From UBA11400 sp964473555 (GTDB taxonomy: Bacteria > Bacteroidota > Rhodothermia > Balneolales > HLUCCA01): a stretch of 64,000 nucleotides of DNA. Below the pieces are notes generated by a model that searched no databases, was not told the DNA's origin, and saw only the letters and a program-made list of their open reading frames with translations. The stretch covers positions 434,001 to 498,000 of the forward strand of contig CAYYPL010000001.1 of the NCBI GenBank assembly GCA_964473555.1, given 5' to 3'. Both the position numbers and the translations under genes were made by a program. This document shows positions 8,013 to 16,962 of the stretch, one piece after another; within the stretch, counting starts at the first letter, position 1, and each line of letters opens with the position of its first letter.

Positions 8013-10112
8013 ATGAAAGCTGAATTTAGACAAGTAGAATATGCACCAGGTAAGGTGCTTTCAATAGAAACCGGCCGTTTGGCCAAGCAAGCGCATGGTT
8101 CTGTAGTTGCACGAATCGGTGACACGATGGTCCTTGCAACCGTAGTAGGGGCATCTGAGTCTCGTCCTGGACAAGACTTTTTCCCGCTGTCTGTAGATTA
8201 CCGCGAAAACTATGCTGCAGCAGGTAAATTCCCAGGTGGATTTATTAAGCGCGAAGGTCGTCCATCTGACAAAGAAATTCTGTCGGCACGCCTGATCGAC
8301 CGAACCATCCGTCCGATGTTTCCGGAGGGATATTTTAATGAAGTACAGATCATGGTTCAAGTAATCTCATCTGACGGACAAAACGACGGTGACGTTATTG
8401 GCGGAACGGCTGCCTCAACTGCGTTGATGTTATCTGATGTTCCTTTTGAGAATCCGATTGCTGAAGTCCGTGTAGGTCGAGTAAATGGTGAGTTTATCGT
8501 AAATCCAACGGTTGCTGAACTCAAAACATCTGATATCGACATGGTACTCGGTGGTACGCGCGACAGCGTTGCCATGGTTGAAGGTGAGATGGATGAAGTC
8601 TCCGAGCAGGAAATGATTCAGGCAATCCGTGTTGGACATGCTGCTATTGTAAAACTGTGCGACTTCCAACTTGAACTTCAAAAAGAGTTCGGTAAAGAAA
8701 AACGTGAATTAGTCATTGAAGGCAAAGACGAAGAACTGCTTGGTAAAATCAAAGAAATTATTGGAACCAGATTCATAACCACTTCTAAAGCCGGTTCGAC
8801 AAAAAAAGCATACTCAGCTGCAATCAAAGAAATCGTAGCTGAGGTGCAAGAGAAACTTGCAGAAGAGTATCCCGATATGGAATCAGTTATCAATGATTAT
8901 TGCCACGATTATCAACGTGATGTGCTTCGTAATCTGATTCTCGACGAGCACTTCCGAATTGATGGACGTAAGCCGACCGATATTCGTGCCATCTGGACTG
9001 AAGTTGGTTATCTGCCACGTACCCACGGTTCTGCAATATTTACCCGTGGTGAAACTCAGGCTTTGGTTAGCGTTACTCTCGGTTCTAAAAAAGACGAGCA
9101 GTCAATTGACACTTTGTTCGACAACGAACCGAAGAAGTTCATGTTGAATTACAACTTTCCCCCATACTCAACTGGTGAGATTCGTACCCGTTTGGGACTG
9201 AGTCGACGTGAAGTTGGTCACGGCAATCTGGCCGAACGCGCACTCAAGAAGATGCTTCCAACACAGGAAGAATTCGGATACACGATCCGGGTTGTCTCTG
9301 ATATTCTTGAGTCAAATGGCTCCTCTTCAATGGCATCGGTCTGTGGTGGATCTATGGCATTAATGGATGCTGGTGTTCCGATGCAAAAACCAGTTGCAGG
9401 TATTGCAATGGGGATGATCGTTGGAAATGGTAAAACAGTAGTTTTATCCGATATCCAGGGAGAAGAAGATCACTTTGGTGACATGGATTTCAAAGTAACC
9501 GGTACGGTTGATGGAATCACAGCATGCCAAATGGACATCAAAGTAACGGGTGTTTCGTTTGAAGTGATGGAAGAAGCGATGTTGGATGCCCGTAATGGTC
9601 GTCTACATATTCTGGAAAAAATGGCCGAGTCTATTTCAACTCCAAGAACCGAACTTTCTCGATACGCTCCAACTTTCCGTAAGATGGAAATCAATGCCGA
9701 CCAGATTGGTGCAGTAATTGGCCCAGGCGGTAAAGTAATCCAAGGTATCCAACGCGAGACCGGTACTGAAATCAGTATCGAAGAAAAAGGCAACAAAGGA
9801 ATCGTCGTAGTTTCGGCAGTTGATGCTGATGCCGCCGACGCTGCTATCGCAAGAATCAAAGCGATAACCGGATCACTTGAAGAAGGTGAGATTTATGATG
9901 GCTTAGTAAAATCAGTCAAGGAGTACGGTGCATTCATAGAACTTCTTCCAGGTAAAGAGGGGCTCCTTCATATATCTGAAATCGACCATAAACGAATCGA
10001 CAAAGTCGAGGATGTTTTACGGGAGGGGGATAAAGTGAGAGTGATTTTACTTAAAATTGAAAACGGCGGTAAACTCCGTTTATCAAGAAAAGCACTTATT
10101 CCAAACGAATAA
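8013..10112 (+). CDS. pnp: Polyribonucleotide nucleotidyltransferase (PNPase)
   Basis: 699 residues, typical length. Two RNase PH domains lie at about 1-215 and 310-540, separated by the helical linker. The second contains the phosphorolytic site (GDMDFKVTGTVDGITACQMD). A KH domain follows at about 553-615 (IGAVIGPGGKVIQGIQRETG), then an S1 domain at about 622-695 (GEIYDGLVKSVKEYGAFIEL). PNPase degrades RNA 3' to 5' using phosphate and works with RNase E- or RNase Y-type degradosomes. It is downstream of rpsO, the usual arrangement, and is followed by its own terminator. Confidence 0.97.
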   Translation: MKAEFRQVEYAPGKVLSIETGRLAKQAHGSVVARIGDTMVLATVVGASESRPGQDFFPLSVDYRENYAAAGKFPGGFIKREGRPSDKEILSARLIDRTIRPMFPEGYFNEVQIMVQVISSDGQNDGDVIGGTAASTALMLSDVPFENPIAEVRVGRVNGEFIVNPTVAELKTSDIDMVLGGTRDSVAMVEGEMDEVSEQEMIQAIRVGHAAIVKLCDFQLELQKEFGKEKRELVIEGKDEELLGKIKEIIGTRFITTSKAGSTKKAYSAAIKEIVAEVQEKLAEEYPDMESVINDYCHDYQRDVLRNLILDEHFRIDGRKPTDIRAIWTEVGYLPRTHGSAIFTRGETQALVSVTLGSKKDEQSIDTLFDNEPKKFMLNYNFPPYSTGEIRTRLGLSRREVGHGNLAERALKKMLPTQEEFGYTIRVVSDILESNGSSSMASVCGGSMALMDAGVPMQKPVAGIAMGMIVGNGKTVVLSDIQGEEDHFGDMDFKVTGTVDGITACQMDIKVTGVSFEVMEEAMLDARNGRLHILEKMAESISTPRTELSRYAPTFRKMEINADQIGAVIGPGGKVIQGIQRETGTEISIEEKGNKGIVVVSAVDADAADAAIARIKAITGSLEEGEIYDGLVKSVKEYGAFIELLPGKEGLLHISEIDHKRIDKVEDVLREGDKVRVILLKIENGGKLRLSRKALIPNE

Positions 10113-10136
10113 ATTCTGCTTAATTCATTACCTTTC

Positions 10137-10172
10137 AAAGCGCCATCGATGTTGTGTTGATGGCGCTTTTCT
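10137..10172 (+). terminator. Intrinsic terminator after pnp
   Basis: AAAGCGCCATC (10137-10147) pairs perfectly with GATGGCGCTTT (10159-10169) over 11 bases with an 11-base loop, then a short T run. It begins 25 bases after the pnp stop and separates the translation cluster from the peptidase-asnS-holA group. Confidence 0.9.
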
Positions 10173-10193
10173 TATTTAATTATCAAAAGATTT

Positions 10194-11444
10194 ATGTCAT
10201 CAGAACTAGAGTATATACATAAAACCACTCATTCCTCTGGACTTCGTATCATTACTGAAACTATAGAGTCTGTACGAAGTCTGTCAGTTGGGATATGGGT
10301 CAAAACCGGTAGCCGCCATGAGGATGCTAATGTCGCTGGTATTACACATTTTCTGGAACATATGCTGTTTAAAGGCACTAACTCAAGATCAGCTTTCGAG
10401 ATAGTTCATGGCATTGAGTCTGCGGGTGGATATTTAAACGCATTTACCTCTTCCGAATATACCTGTTATTATGTTCGTTGCCTGGATTCCGAATTGCACC
10501 GCTCATTGGATATACTCATAGATATGGTACAGCATGCTGCTTTACCAACAGATGAAATCGATAAAGAGAAAAAGGTTGTTATTGAAGAAATGAAAATGTA
10601 TCGGGATAATCCAGACGATTACATCTTCGAAGAATTTACAGGACAAATTTTTAATCAACATCCCCTTGGACGACCAATAATAGGTTACGAATCTACTGTT
10701 TCAGGCTTTAAACGGGACGATTTATACAATTACATCAACAACAAATACACTCCAACCAATATTATTATTTCTGTGGCTGGAAATATAACACATGACGAAG
10801 TTGTATCCATAGTCGATGAATTCTACGGAAAATCATCCAATGGAGTAAATACGAATTTTGAAAAGCAGGTATTAACGCCATATGCGCCATCATCAAAAAC
10901 TCTGACTAAAGTTATCGAGCAGACCCATTTCGTTACAGGTCGAAGGTCGTTATCAAACGACGACCCGGAACGCTACAAATTACTGTTGGTGAACACGCTT
11001 CTTGGTGGAGGGATGAGTAGTCGCTTACATCAGAACATCCGTGAGAAATACGGATACTGCTACTCCATCAGTTCATTTAATCAAGCTTATTCCGATACCG
11101 GAATGTTTGGTGTTTATGTTGGTACTGACAAAGACTATGTGACACATGTGAAAGAACTTATCCATGAGGAGTTTAGAAAGCTTAAAGACGATGTTGTAAG
11201 CGATAATGAGCTCGCAGAAGCCAAAGCACAACTCAAAGGCAAGCTGTTACTCGCTCAAGAGAGTATGAGTAATCGCATGACCCGTTTGGCGAAGAGTGAA
11301 ATTTACTACGATCGTTATATCCAACTTGATGAATTGGTTGAACAGATAGACAATGTATCGGTAACCGACATCCAACAATTTTCCACTGATTTTTTTGAAA
11401 CTTCACAATTTTCTGAAACACTGTTATTACCTGAAGAAAAATGA
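10194..11444 (+). CDS. M16 family zinc metallopeptidase
   Basis: 416 residues, the size of single-unit M16B peptidases of the mitochondrial-processing-peptidase type. HFLEHMLFKGT at about 52-62 is the inverted HxxEH zinc motif, and the distal glutamate lies in the helix around VVIEEMKMYRD (about 126-136). The second M16 half (about 185-400) contains the usual glycine-rich LLGGGMSSRLHQNIREKYG. No signal peptide is visible, so it is probably cytosolic. PNPase followed by an M16 peptidase is a common gene order. Substrate unknown. The stop overlaps asnS by 4 bases. Confidence 0.9.
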   Translation: MSSELEYIHKTTHSSGLRIITETIESVRSLSVGIWVKTGSRHEDANVAGITHFLEHMLFKGTNSRSAFEIVHGIESAGGYLNAFTSSEYTCYYVRCLDSELHRSLDILIDMVQHAALPTDEIDKEKKVVIEEMKMYRDNPDDYIFEEFTGQIFNQHPLGRPIIGYESTVSGFKRDDLYNYINNKYTPTNIIISVAGNITHDEVVSIVDEFYGKSSNGVNTNFEKQVLTPYAPSSKTLTKVIEQTHFVTGRRSLSNDDPERYKLLLVNTLLGGGMSSRLHQNIREKYGYCYSISSFNQAYSDTGMFGVYVGTDKDYVTHVKELIHEEFRKLKDDVVSDNELAEAKAQLKGKLLLAQESMSNRMTRLAKSEIYYDRYIQLDELVEQIDNVSVTDIQQFSTDFFETSQFSETLLLPEEK

Positions 11445-12949
11445 GCAAAAAGCAATTAATTTACATTAATGAACTATCGAATTACGATGGCAAAACTGTG
11501 ACTTTGAATGGGTGGATTTACAACAAACGTGAAAGTAAGTCATTAGTATTTCTGATACTTCGAGACGGCACCGGACTTCTTCAATGCATTGTATCATTGG
11601 AGGATGTTGGCGAAGAGATTTTTCAAAAAGCCAACTCCTTAACACAAGAAAGTGCGGTCAAGTTAATTGGTCGTGTACAAGAAGACGAACGAAGTGCTGG
11701 CGGCTATGAACTTCATGTTCAGGATCTGGAAATCTACCAGATTACACAAGATTATCCAATTACACCAAAGGATCACGGTATCGAGTTTTTGATGGAAAAT
11801 CGGCATCTTTGGTTACGATCCCAGCGCCAGTGGGCCGTGATGAGAGTCAGAAACGAAATCATTTTCGCTATTCATAAGTTTTTCCAGGAACGAGGATTCA
11901 TACAGATGGATGCTCCGATATTCACGGGAAACTCTGTAGAAGGGACATCGACGCTATTTGAAACACAATATTTCGAAGAAAAAGCCTACCTGACGCAGTC
12001 TGGGCAACTTTACGGTGAGGCTATGGCGCTGGCGCATGGCAAGATTTATACCTTTGGTCCAACATTTCGTGCTGAGAAATCCAAAACACGTCGACATCTA
12101 ACTGAATTCTGGATGATTGAACCCGAAATGGCATTCTACGATCTGGAAATGAACATGGATCTTGCAGAGGAAATGATATCATTTCTTGTAGAACGAGTCC
12201 TCTCAAGAAGAAGTAAAGAACTAGAGATTTTAGGTCGAAATACAACCATGCTTGAGAAAGTTAAAACACCATTTCCACGAATCACATACACAGAAGCCAT
12301 TGAAATTCTGACCAGCGACAAAACAAGAAAGTTGCTGGAAGATATGGAAACCTCACGAAGGGTAGAAGAAGTGTCACTACACGGTGAGATCAAAGAACTT
12401 GAAAAAGAAGTAGGTCAGGCTAAAAAAGGTCGAAAAGTACAAATTGAGAAGCAATTAAAAGATATCAGAACCCGATTAGAAGAAATCGAGGAAGATCTTC
12501 GAAACATTCCGGTATGGAGAAAATCAGCTCTTGAGAAAGTCTGGGGTGACGATCTAGGGGGATCGGATGAAACCATCCTGACCATGCAGTTTGAGACTCC
12601 GATCATGGTATATGGTTATCCATCGGCAATCAAAGCATTCTACATGAAGCGAGACCCTGAAAATGATAAAGTCGCACTAGGAGTAGATATGCTTGCACCA
12701 GAAGGATACGGTGAAATTATAGGTGGAGGACAGCGCGAGGAAAGCCTTGACTTATTAATGGAGCGAATTGCTGAACACGAACTTCCCGTTGAGTCATTCA
12801 GCTGGTATCTTGACCTTCGTAAGTTTGGATCAGTGCCACATTCAGGCTTTGGACTGGGACTCGAGCGGACCGTAGCCTGGTTGTGTGGACTTAAACACGT
12901 TAGGGAAACTATCCCTTTTCCAAGAACACTCGGAAGACTGTATCCATAA
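11441..12949 (+). CDS. asnS: Asparaginyl-tRNA synthetase with coiled-coil insertion
   Basis: 502 residues, longer than the usual 430-470. The N-terminal OB-fold anticodon domain covers about 1-110, and the class II core follows: motif 2 TFRAEKSKTRRHLTEFWM near 205-222 and motif 3 GFGLGLERTVAWL near 470-482, ending in PFPRTLGRLYP. Asn rather than Asp specificity is inferred from overall similarity to AsnRS. Between the EAIEIL helix and the KVWGDDLG strand (about residues 296-365) there is an extra run rich in E, K and R that reads as an antiparallel coiled coil. The gene overlaps the M16 peptidase by 4 bases and is followed by holA. Confidence 0.93.
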   Translation: MSKKQLIYINELSNYDGKTVTLNGWIYNKRESKSLVFLILRDGTGLLQCIVSLEDVGEEIFQKANSLTQESAVKLIGRVQEDERSAGGYELHVQDLEIYQITQDYPITPKDHGIEFLMENRHLWLRSQRQWAVMRVRNEIIFAIHKFFQERGFIQMDAPIFTGNSVEGTSTLFETQYFEEKAYLTQSGQLYGEAMALAHGKIYTFGPTFRAEKSKTRRHLTEFWMIEPEMAFYDLEMNMDLAEEMISFLVERVLSRRSKELEILGRNTTMLEKVKTPFPRITYTEAIEILTSDKTRKLLEDMETSRRVEEVSLHGEIKELEKEVGQAKKGRKVQIEKQLKDIRTRLEEIEEDLRNIPVWRKSALEKVWGDDLGGSDETILTMQFETPIMVYGYPSAIKAFYMKRDPENDKVALGVDMLAPEGYGEIIGGGQREESLDLLMERIAEHELPVESFSWYLDLRKFGSVPHSGFGLGLERTVAWLCGLKHVRETIPFPRTLGRLYP

Positions 12950-12962
12950 TCGGGTGATCTAA

Positions 12963-14060
12963 TTGGCTATCAATAAAATAACTACTGACATTTATCCAGC
13001 TGCAAGAAAAGAAATTGTGGCTGGAGACATTTTGCCAGTCTATTTTATTTGCGGGAATGAATCATTTTTTATTGATTCATTTCAACAAGCTATCATAGAA
13101 TCCATGCCTGAAGAATTACGAGCTTTCAACATGGATATATTTTATGGAAATGAAACCAATTTGAGTGTGGTTATTTCTGCCGCTAAAAGCTTCCCTATGA
13201 TGGCTGACCGGCGAATAGTAATCCTACGTGACCTTTCTGCATCTCTTGGCCGTTCTAAAAAAGACACACAGGATACTGAAGATCTAGACAGTACTGAGTC
13301 GAATCATGATGGAGATGTCGCTGAGCTTTTGTACTACTTTGAAAAGCCTAATCCATCGACTGTACTAGTGATAACAGATACTAAGTTACCCGGTAACACA
13401 AAACTCGGTAAACTCGTCACCAACAACTCACACATTGGATTTGCAAAGTTTGAACCCATTAATGAGAATCAACTACCTCAATGGATTCAGAAATGGACTC
13501 AGTTTCAGTTTAAAGTGGGTATCGAGCCTCAAGCATCGATGATGTTAGTCGAACGTATTGGTTCAGATGTCCAAGCAATTACTGGTGAGATCAATAAAAT
13601 TGCAAATGGAAAAAAGACCGGTGAGTCTATTACAGTTACTGACATTGATCAGCATGTTCTGATAACCAAAGAAATCAATATCTTCGATCTCAAAGATGCC
13701 ATAAACAGAAAAGATCTTCAAAAAAGCCTAAAGCTCTCCAATCAGATGCTTCATAATTCAAAAACTTCTGAGGTAGGAGAAGTACTTCGATTGTTAGCTT
13801 TTTTTTATAGTTACTATGGTAACATTTGGCAAATTCTCAGATTGACCCAAAAAGGGGTCGCAAATGCTGAAATTCGAAGTAAAGTTGGAATCAAAAGTGA
13901 GTATTACTTCAACAACCTCGTCAAAGAATCAAAATTATATTCAGTTGATCGAATATTTGGGTGTTTTGAAGCAGTACTAGACGCTGACAAAGCTGTCAAA
14001 GGGTTCTCTAAACTGGAACCCTCTGACATACTCGTTATGTTTATCCGACGTGTTTGTTGA
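12963..14060 (+). CDS. holA: DNA polymerase III subunit delta, TTG start
   Basis: 365 residues from a TTG at 12963, with GGTGAT just upstream; no ATG is available before the conserved N-terminus. LPVYFICGNESFFID at about 25-39 corresponds to the degenerate nucleotide-binding loop of HolA. MADRRIVILRDL near 80-91 and the middle lid domain also fit. The C-terminal helical collar domain (about 240-365) includes KGFSKLEPSDILVMFI. Delta opens the sliding clamp within the clamp loader. Family conservation is low, but the length and pattern are right. The stop codon abuts the stop of the convergent E1 gene with no base between. Confidence 0.85.
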   Translation: MAINKITTDIYPAARKEIVAGDILPVYFICGNESFFIDSFQQAIIESMPEELRAFNMDIFYGNETNLSVVISAAKSFPMMADRRIVILRDLSASLGRSKKDTQDTEDLDSTESNHDGDVAELLYYFEKPNPSTVLVITDTKLPGNTKLGKLVTNNSHIGFAKFEPINENQLPQWIQKWTQFQFKVGIEPQASMMLVERIGSDVQAITGEINKIANGKKTGESITVTDIDQHVLITKEINIFDLKDAINRKDLQKSLKLSNQMLHNSKTSEVGEVLRLLAFFYSYYGNIWQILRLTQKGVANAEIRSKVGIKSEYYFNNLVKESKLYSVDRIFGCFEAVLDADKAVKGFSKLEPSDILVMFIRRVC

Positions 14061-16073
14061 TTAGTATTTTAGTAACCTGGCAATTGCTTGTTCAAGTCTG
14101 TAACTAGCTAAATAACCCTCCTCAAGTTTTGTACTGGTCGGAATCGGCGTGTCCAGAGAAGAACATCTCTGTATTGGGGCATCCAAATATTCAAATCCTT
14201 CTGTTGCAATAATTGCCGCAACCTCACTCATGGGTCCCATGAATTCGGATGGTTCCTGAAGTAAAAGTACCCTTCCTGTTCGTTTTACTGATTCAATAAT
14301 GCCTGCTTTATCGATTGGTAAAAGACATCTAAGGTCTAGGATTTCGATGTCAATTCCAGTTCTCTCAAATATGGTATTAACCAAATTATTAGCCCAGTAA
14401 ACACCCATTCCATAGGTGATTATAGATGCATCTTTACCAGGTCTGAAGACCTTCGATTTTCCAAGTTCCTCGAACGTTAGGTTGTTTAGTTTTGGTCCCC
14501 TTAGACTTCGGTATAATTTCTTGTGTTCAAATAGTAATACCGGATTTGGATCGAATAAAGAGCTCCAGGTCAACTGTTGTGCATCTTCAACGGTAGCAGG
14601 TACAACTACTTTGAGACCTGCGTGCTGCATAAACCATCCTTCTGGGCATTGAGAGTGGAATGGTCCAGCTCCTACGCCACCACCATAAGGTGATCTTATA
14701 GTGACATTGATTCCTGATGACCAACGATAATGTGATTTAGCCAGGTTGTTAACGATTTGATTAAAACCACATGAAATGAAGTCTGCAAATTGCATTTCAA
14801 CAACAGGACGATATCCCTCAAGAGCCATTCCATAAGCAGCACCAAGTGCCCCAGCTTCAATAATCGGTGTGTTTCTAACTCGGTCTTTCCCATAGATCTT
14901 GTAGAAATCTTCAGTAATCTTGAAAACACCTCCATATTCAGCGATATCCTGACCCATAATTACTGTTTTTGGGTCTAGTTCCATCACCGCATTCAATGTA
15001 TTTCTTATCCCATCAACATATCGGATTTGCTCAGAATCGGCATATAAATCTGAAACATCTTTCCCAAACGTGACTACTGGAACGTCGATGGCATTTAAGT
15101 TCGCATATACGGCGCTCGTTTCCTCAGATTCATTGAAATCAGGAAATGGACACTCCAGGGCATTCAAAACATCCATTTTAATAGACTCTTTTTGAGTTTT
15201 CTTGATGGAGTTTATTTCTTCGTTTGTAACGCCATAAGCTTTTTTAAGATATGCTTCGTACCGAAGGATGGGATCTTTTTTTTCCCATTCTTCAAATAAT
15301 TCTTTTGGAACATATGAAGTTCCGGAAGCCTCCTCATGTCCTCGCATTCTGAAAGTCATCGCTTCAATAAAAACGGGTTTGCCTTTCAATGCCAGTTCAC
15401 GTCCTTTTTTCATGGTGCTGATCACCTCATTGAGGTCATTTCCATCGATTTTAAATCCTTCCATACCATATCCAATGGCACGATCGACCAAAGCCTTACA
15501 TTTATATTGCTCACTTACCGGTGTAGATAGTCCATACCCATTATTCTCGATCACAAATACGACCGGTAGATCCCAGACAGCGGCCAAGTTTAAAGCTTCA
15601 TGAAATTCACCCTCAGAAGTCGATCCATCTCCAGTGAATGCAAATGTAACTTGATTTCGTTTTTCTAGTTTGGAGACAAGCGCTAATCCATCAGCAACCG
15701 GAAGCATGGCACCTAGATGCGAAATCATACCTACGATTTTGTAATCAAGAATACCGAAATGGAAAGAGCGTTCACGACCTTTTGAGAATCCATCACGCTT
15801 ACCGAAAAGTTGACAAAACAAAGGGTATAGAGGTACACCTCGGGTGGTAAAGACTCCCAAATTTCTGTGCATCGTCATGATGTAGTCATCAGGCTGGGCT
15901 GCCAATGCGGTACCTACTGCTATGGCTTCTTGACCAATACCTGAAAACCACTTGGATATTTTGTTCTGCCTCAACAGGATAAGCATTCGATCTTCAATAG
16001 TTCGAGGAAGAACCAACGCTTTGTAATTCTCAATGGCCTGTTCTTTAGAATAATTTGTGGGTGATACTTTCAT
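14061..16073 (-). CDS. Fused alpha/beta 2-oxoacid dehydrogenase E1 component
   Basis: 670 residues combining two normally separate subunits. The alpha part (about 1-310) has the thiamine-diphosphate motif GDGSTSEGEFHEALN, closing with ENNGYGLSTP. The beta part (about 340-665) has MGQDIAEYGGVFKITEDF, EAGALGAAYGMALEGYRPV and RSPYGGGVGAGPFHSQ. Such E1 enzymes decarboxylate pyruvate or branched-chain 2-oxoacids and acylate the lipoyl E2 protein. The mix of features resembles branched-chain or acetoin-type E1; the substrate cannot be fixed from sequence. E2 and E3 genes are not in the window. A palindrome lies about 45 bases upstream of the start. Confidence 0.9.
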   Translation of the reverse strand: MKVSPTNYSKEQAIENYKALVLPRTIEDRMLILLRQNKISKWFSGIGQEAIAVGTALAAQPDDYIMTMHRNLGVFTTRGVPLYPLFCQLFGKRDGFSKGRERSFHFGILDYKIVGMISHLGAMLPVADGLALVSKLEKRNQVTFAFTGDGSTSEGEFHEALNLAAVWDLPVVFVIENNGYGLSTPVSEQYKCKALVDRAIGYGMEGFKIDGNDLNEVISTMKKGRELALKGKPVFIEAMTFRMRGHEEASGTSYVPKELFEEWEKKDPILRYEAYLKKAYGVTNEEINSIKKTQKESIKMDVLNALECPFPDFNESEETSAVYANLNAIDVPVVTFGKDVSDLYADSEQIRYVDGIRNTLNAVMELDPKTVIMGQDIAEYGGVFKITEDFYKIYGKDRVRNTPIIEAGALGAAYGMALEGYRPVVEMQFADFISCGFNQIVNNLAKSHYRWSSGINVTIRSPYGGGVGAGPFHSQCPEGWFMQHAGLKVVVPATVEDAQQLTWSSLFDPNPVLLFEHKKLYRSLRGPKLNNLTFEELGKSKVFRPGKDASIITYGMGVYWANNLVNTIFERTGIDIEILDLRCLLPIDKAGIIESVKRTGRVLLLQEPSEFMGPMSEVAAIIATEGFEYLDAPIQRCSSLDTPIPTSTKLEEGYLASYRLEQAIARLLKY

Positions 16074-16115
16074 TATAGATTAAATACTTCGTATATTTAT
16101 TGTTCTTTGATCAAA

Positions 16116-16137
16116 AATCAGTTTAATGTAACTGATT
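16116..16137. promoter_or_regulatory. Operator-like inverted repeat upstream of the E1 gene
   Basis: AATCAGTT (16116-16123) and AACTGATT (16130-16137) form a perfect 8-base inverted repeat with a 6-base spacer, 43 bases upstream of the E1 start codon. The size and symmetry suit a dimeric repressor. No T tract follows. The regulator is unknown. Confidence 0.4.
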
Positions 16138-16300
16138 CTATGCCAAAGAGTAGCGATTCAGATTTTAAGGAATTATTGGCTGATTTTAATATTCTTTTTT
16201 TGAATATTATTACAGCTAAACGATTTTTTAAATTGAATGGTTATTAAAACAACATCCGTTTACCTTTTAAGGCGAATAGAAGAAATTGAACATTTATGTA

Positions 16301-16447
16301 TTACGTATACTGAATACTCAGTTAAATCAAGCCCAATACGGAAAGCCCGCAGTTAACACTGCAATCCAAGGCAACTTCGTATCTGGTGTGGGAGTATTGC
16401 GCTCTTTTGTGCAGGCCTCCCATCCCGGTATTGAAGGTTGCTTTTTT
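16301..16447 (+). ncRNA. Folded RNA leader of the polyamine operon, class not recognised
   Basis: Three hairpins follow in line in this non-coding stretch. ACTGA (16309-16313) pairs with TCAGT (16318-16322). GCAGT (16349-16353) pairs with ACTGC (16358-16362). A long stem runs from 16371 to 16441 and ends in six T residues. It finishes 77 bases before speD, so it looks like a cis-acting leader with a terminator, or a small RNA gene. It does not match the conserved cores of the SAM, preQ1, cobalamin, TPP or FMN riboswitches that I know. The rest of the 16074-16524 gap holds the palindrome at 16116 and no credible gene. Confidence 0.5.
16371..16447 (+). terminator. Terminator-type long hairpin upstream of speD
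   Basis: GCAACTTC (16371-16378) pairs with GAAGGTTGC (16433-16441) with one bulged base. Inside, TGGGAG (16389-16394) pairs with CTCCCA (16417-16422), and a small TGCGC/GTGCA stem lies at the tip. TTTTTT follows at 16442-16447. As no gene ends here on the plus strand, it would end a leader or small RNA. Confidence 0.65.
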
Positions 16448-16524
16448 CATTTTATGACCAACCCTCAGGCACTGTCTAGTGTCGGAGACATCAATTAACA
16501 CTTATATCTAACAGGTAGGGGTAA

Positions 16525-16938
16525 ATGAAAGCACTAGGTAGACAAATTCTTGTAGAATTCTACGATTGTGATGCAGGCGTAATCAACGATGTGTCTTTGG
16601 TCGAGGATATTCTACTGACCGCTACGCGGGCTGCCAAAGCGAGTATCATCTCTCATAATTTTCATAAATTTAGTCCACATGGAATTAGTGGAACAGTAGT
16701 CATTGCCGAATCCCATGTGGCTATACACACATGGCCGGAATATAACTATGCTGCCGTCGATATTTTCACCTGTGGCGAGACCATAGATCCATGGATAATT
16801 CAAGAATACATCAAAGAGCATTTTTTTTCCAAGAATGTCTCCAGCATGGAAATGAAACGTGGAATGTTCAAAGTGGGTCCGGGTGAAGAATTACTGTTCA
16901 AGCCCAAGAACTCCGGTGCTGTTAAAATTCTAAACTAA
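16525..16938 (+). CDS. speD: S-adenosylmethionine decarboxylase proenzyme
   Basis: 137 residues, the size of prokaryotic class 1 SpeD. The self-cleavage site is in VIAESHVAIHTWPE (about 56-69): the serine becomes the pyruvoyl group, and the following histidine and the cysteine in DIFTCGE are the conserved processing and catalytic residues. The enzyme makes decarboxylated SAM, the aminopropyl donor for spermidine. It starts the polyamine gene run, with the arginine decarboxylase gene 24 bases downstream. A GGTAGGGGT purine stretch lies upstream of the ATG. Expression may be controlled by the folded leader ending at 16447. Confidence 0.95.
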   Translation: MKALGRQILVEFYDCDAGVINDVSLVEDILLTATRAAKASIISHNFHKFSPHGISGTVVIAESHVAIHTWPEYNYAAVDIFTCGETIDPWIIQEYIKEHFFSKNVSSMEMKRGMFKVGPGEELLFKPKNSGAVKILN

Positions 16939-16962
16939 TAATCTTCAGATATTTATTAAATC

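Noticed and set aside
16301..16447. Assignment of the leader as a SAM-I, SAM-II or cobalamin riboswitch
   Set aside because: The conserved core sequences of those classes, as far as I can recall them, are not present; a covariance search was not possible.
16286..16498. 70-codon open frame from a TTG in the speD upstream region
   Set aside because: It runs through three hairpins and the T-tract terminator, has no recognisable domain and starts with TTG; the RNA structure explains the region better.
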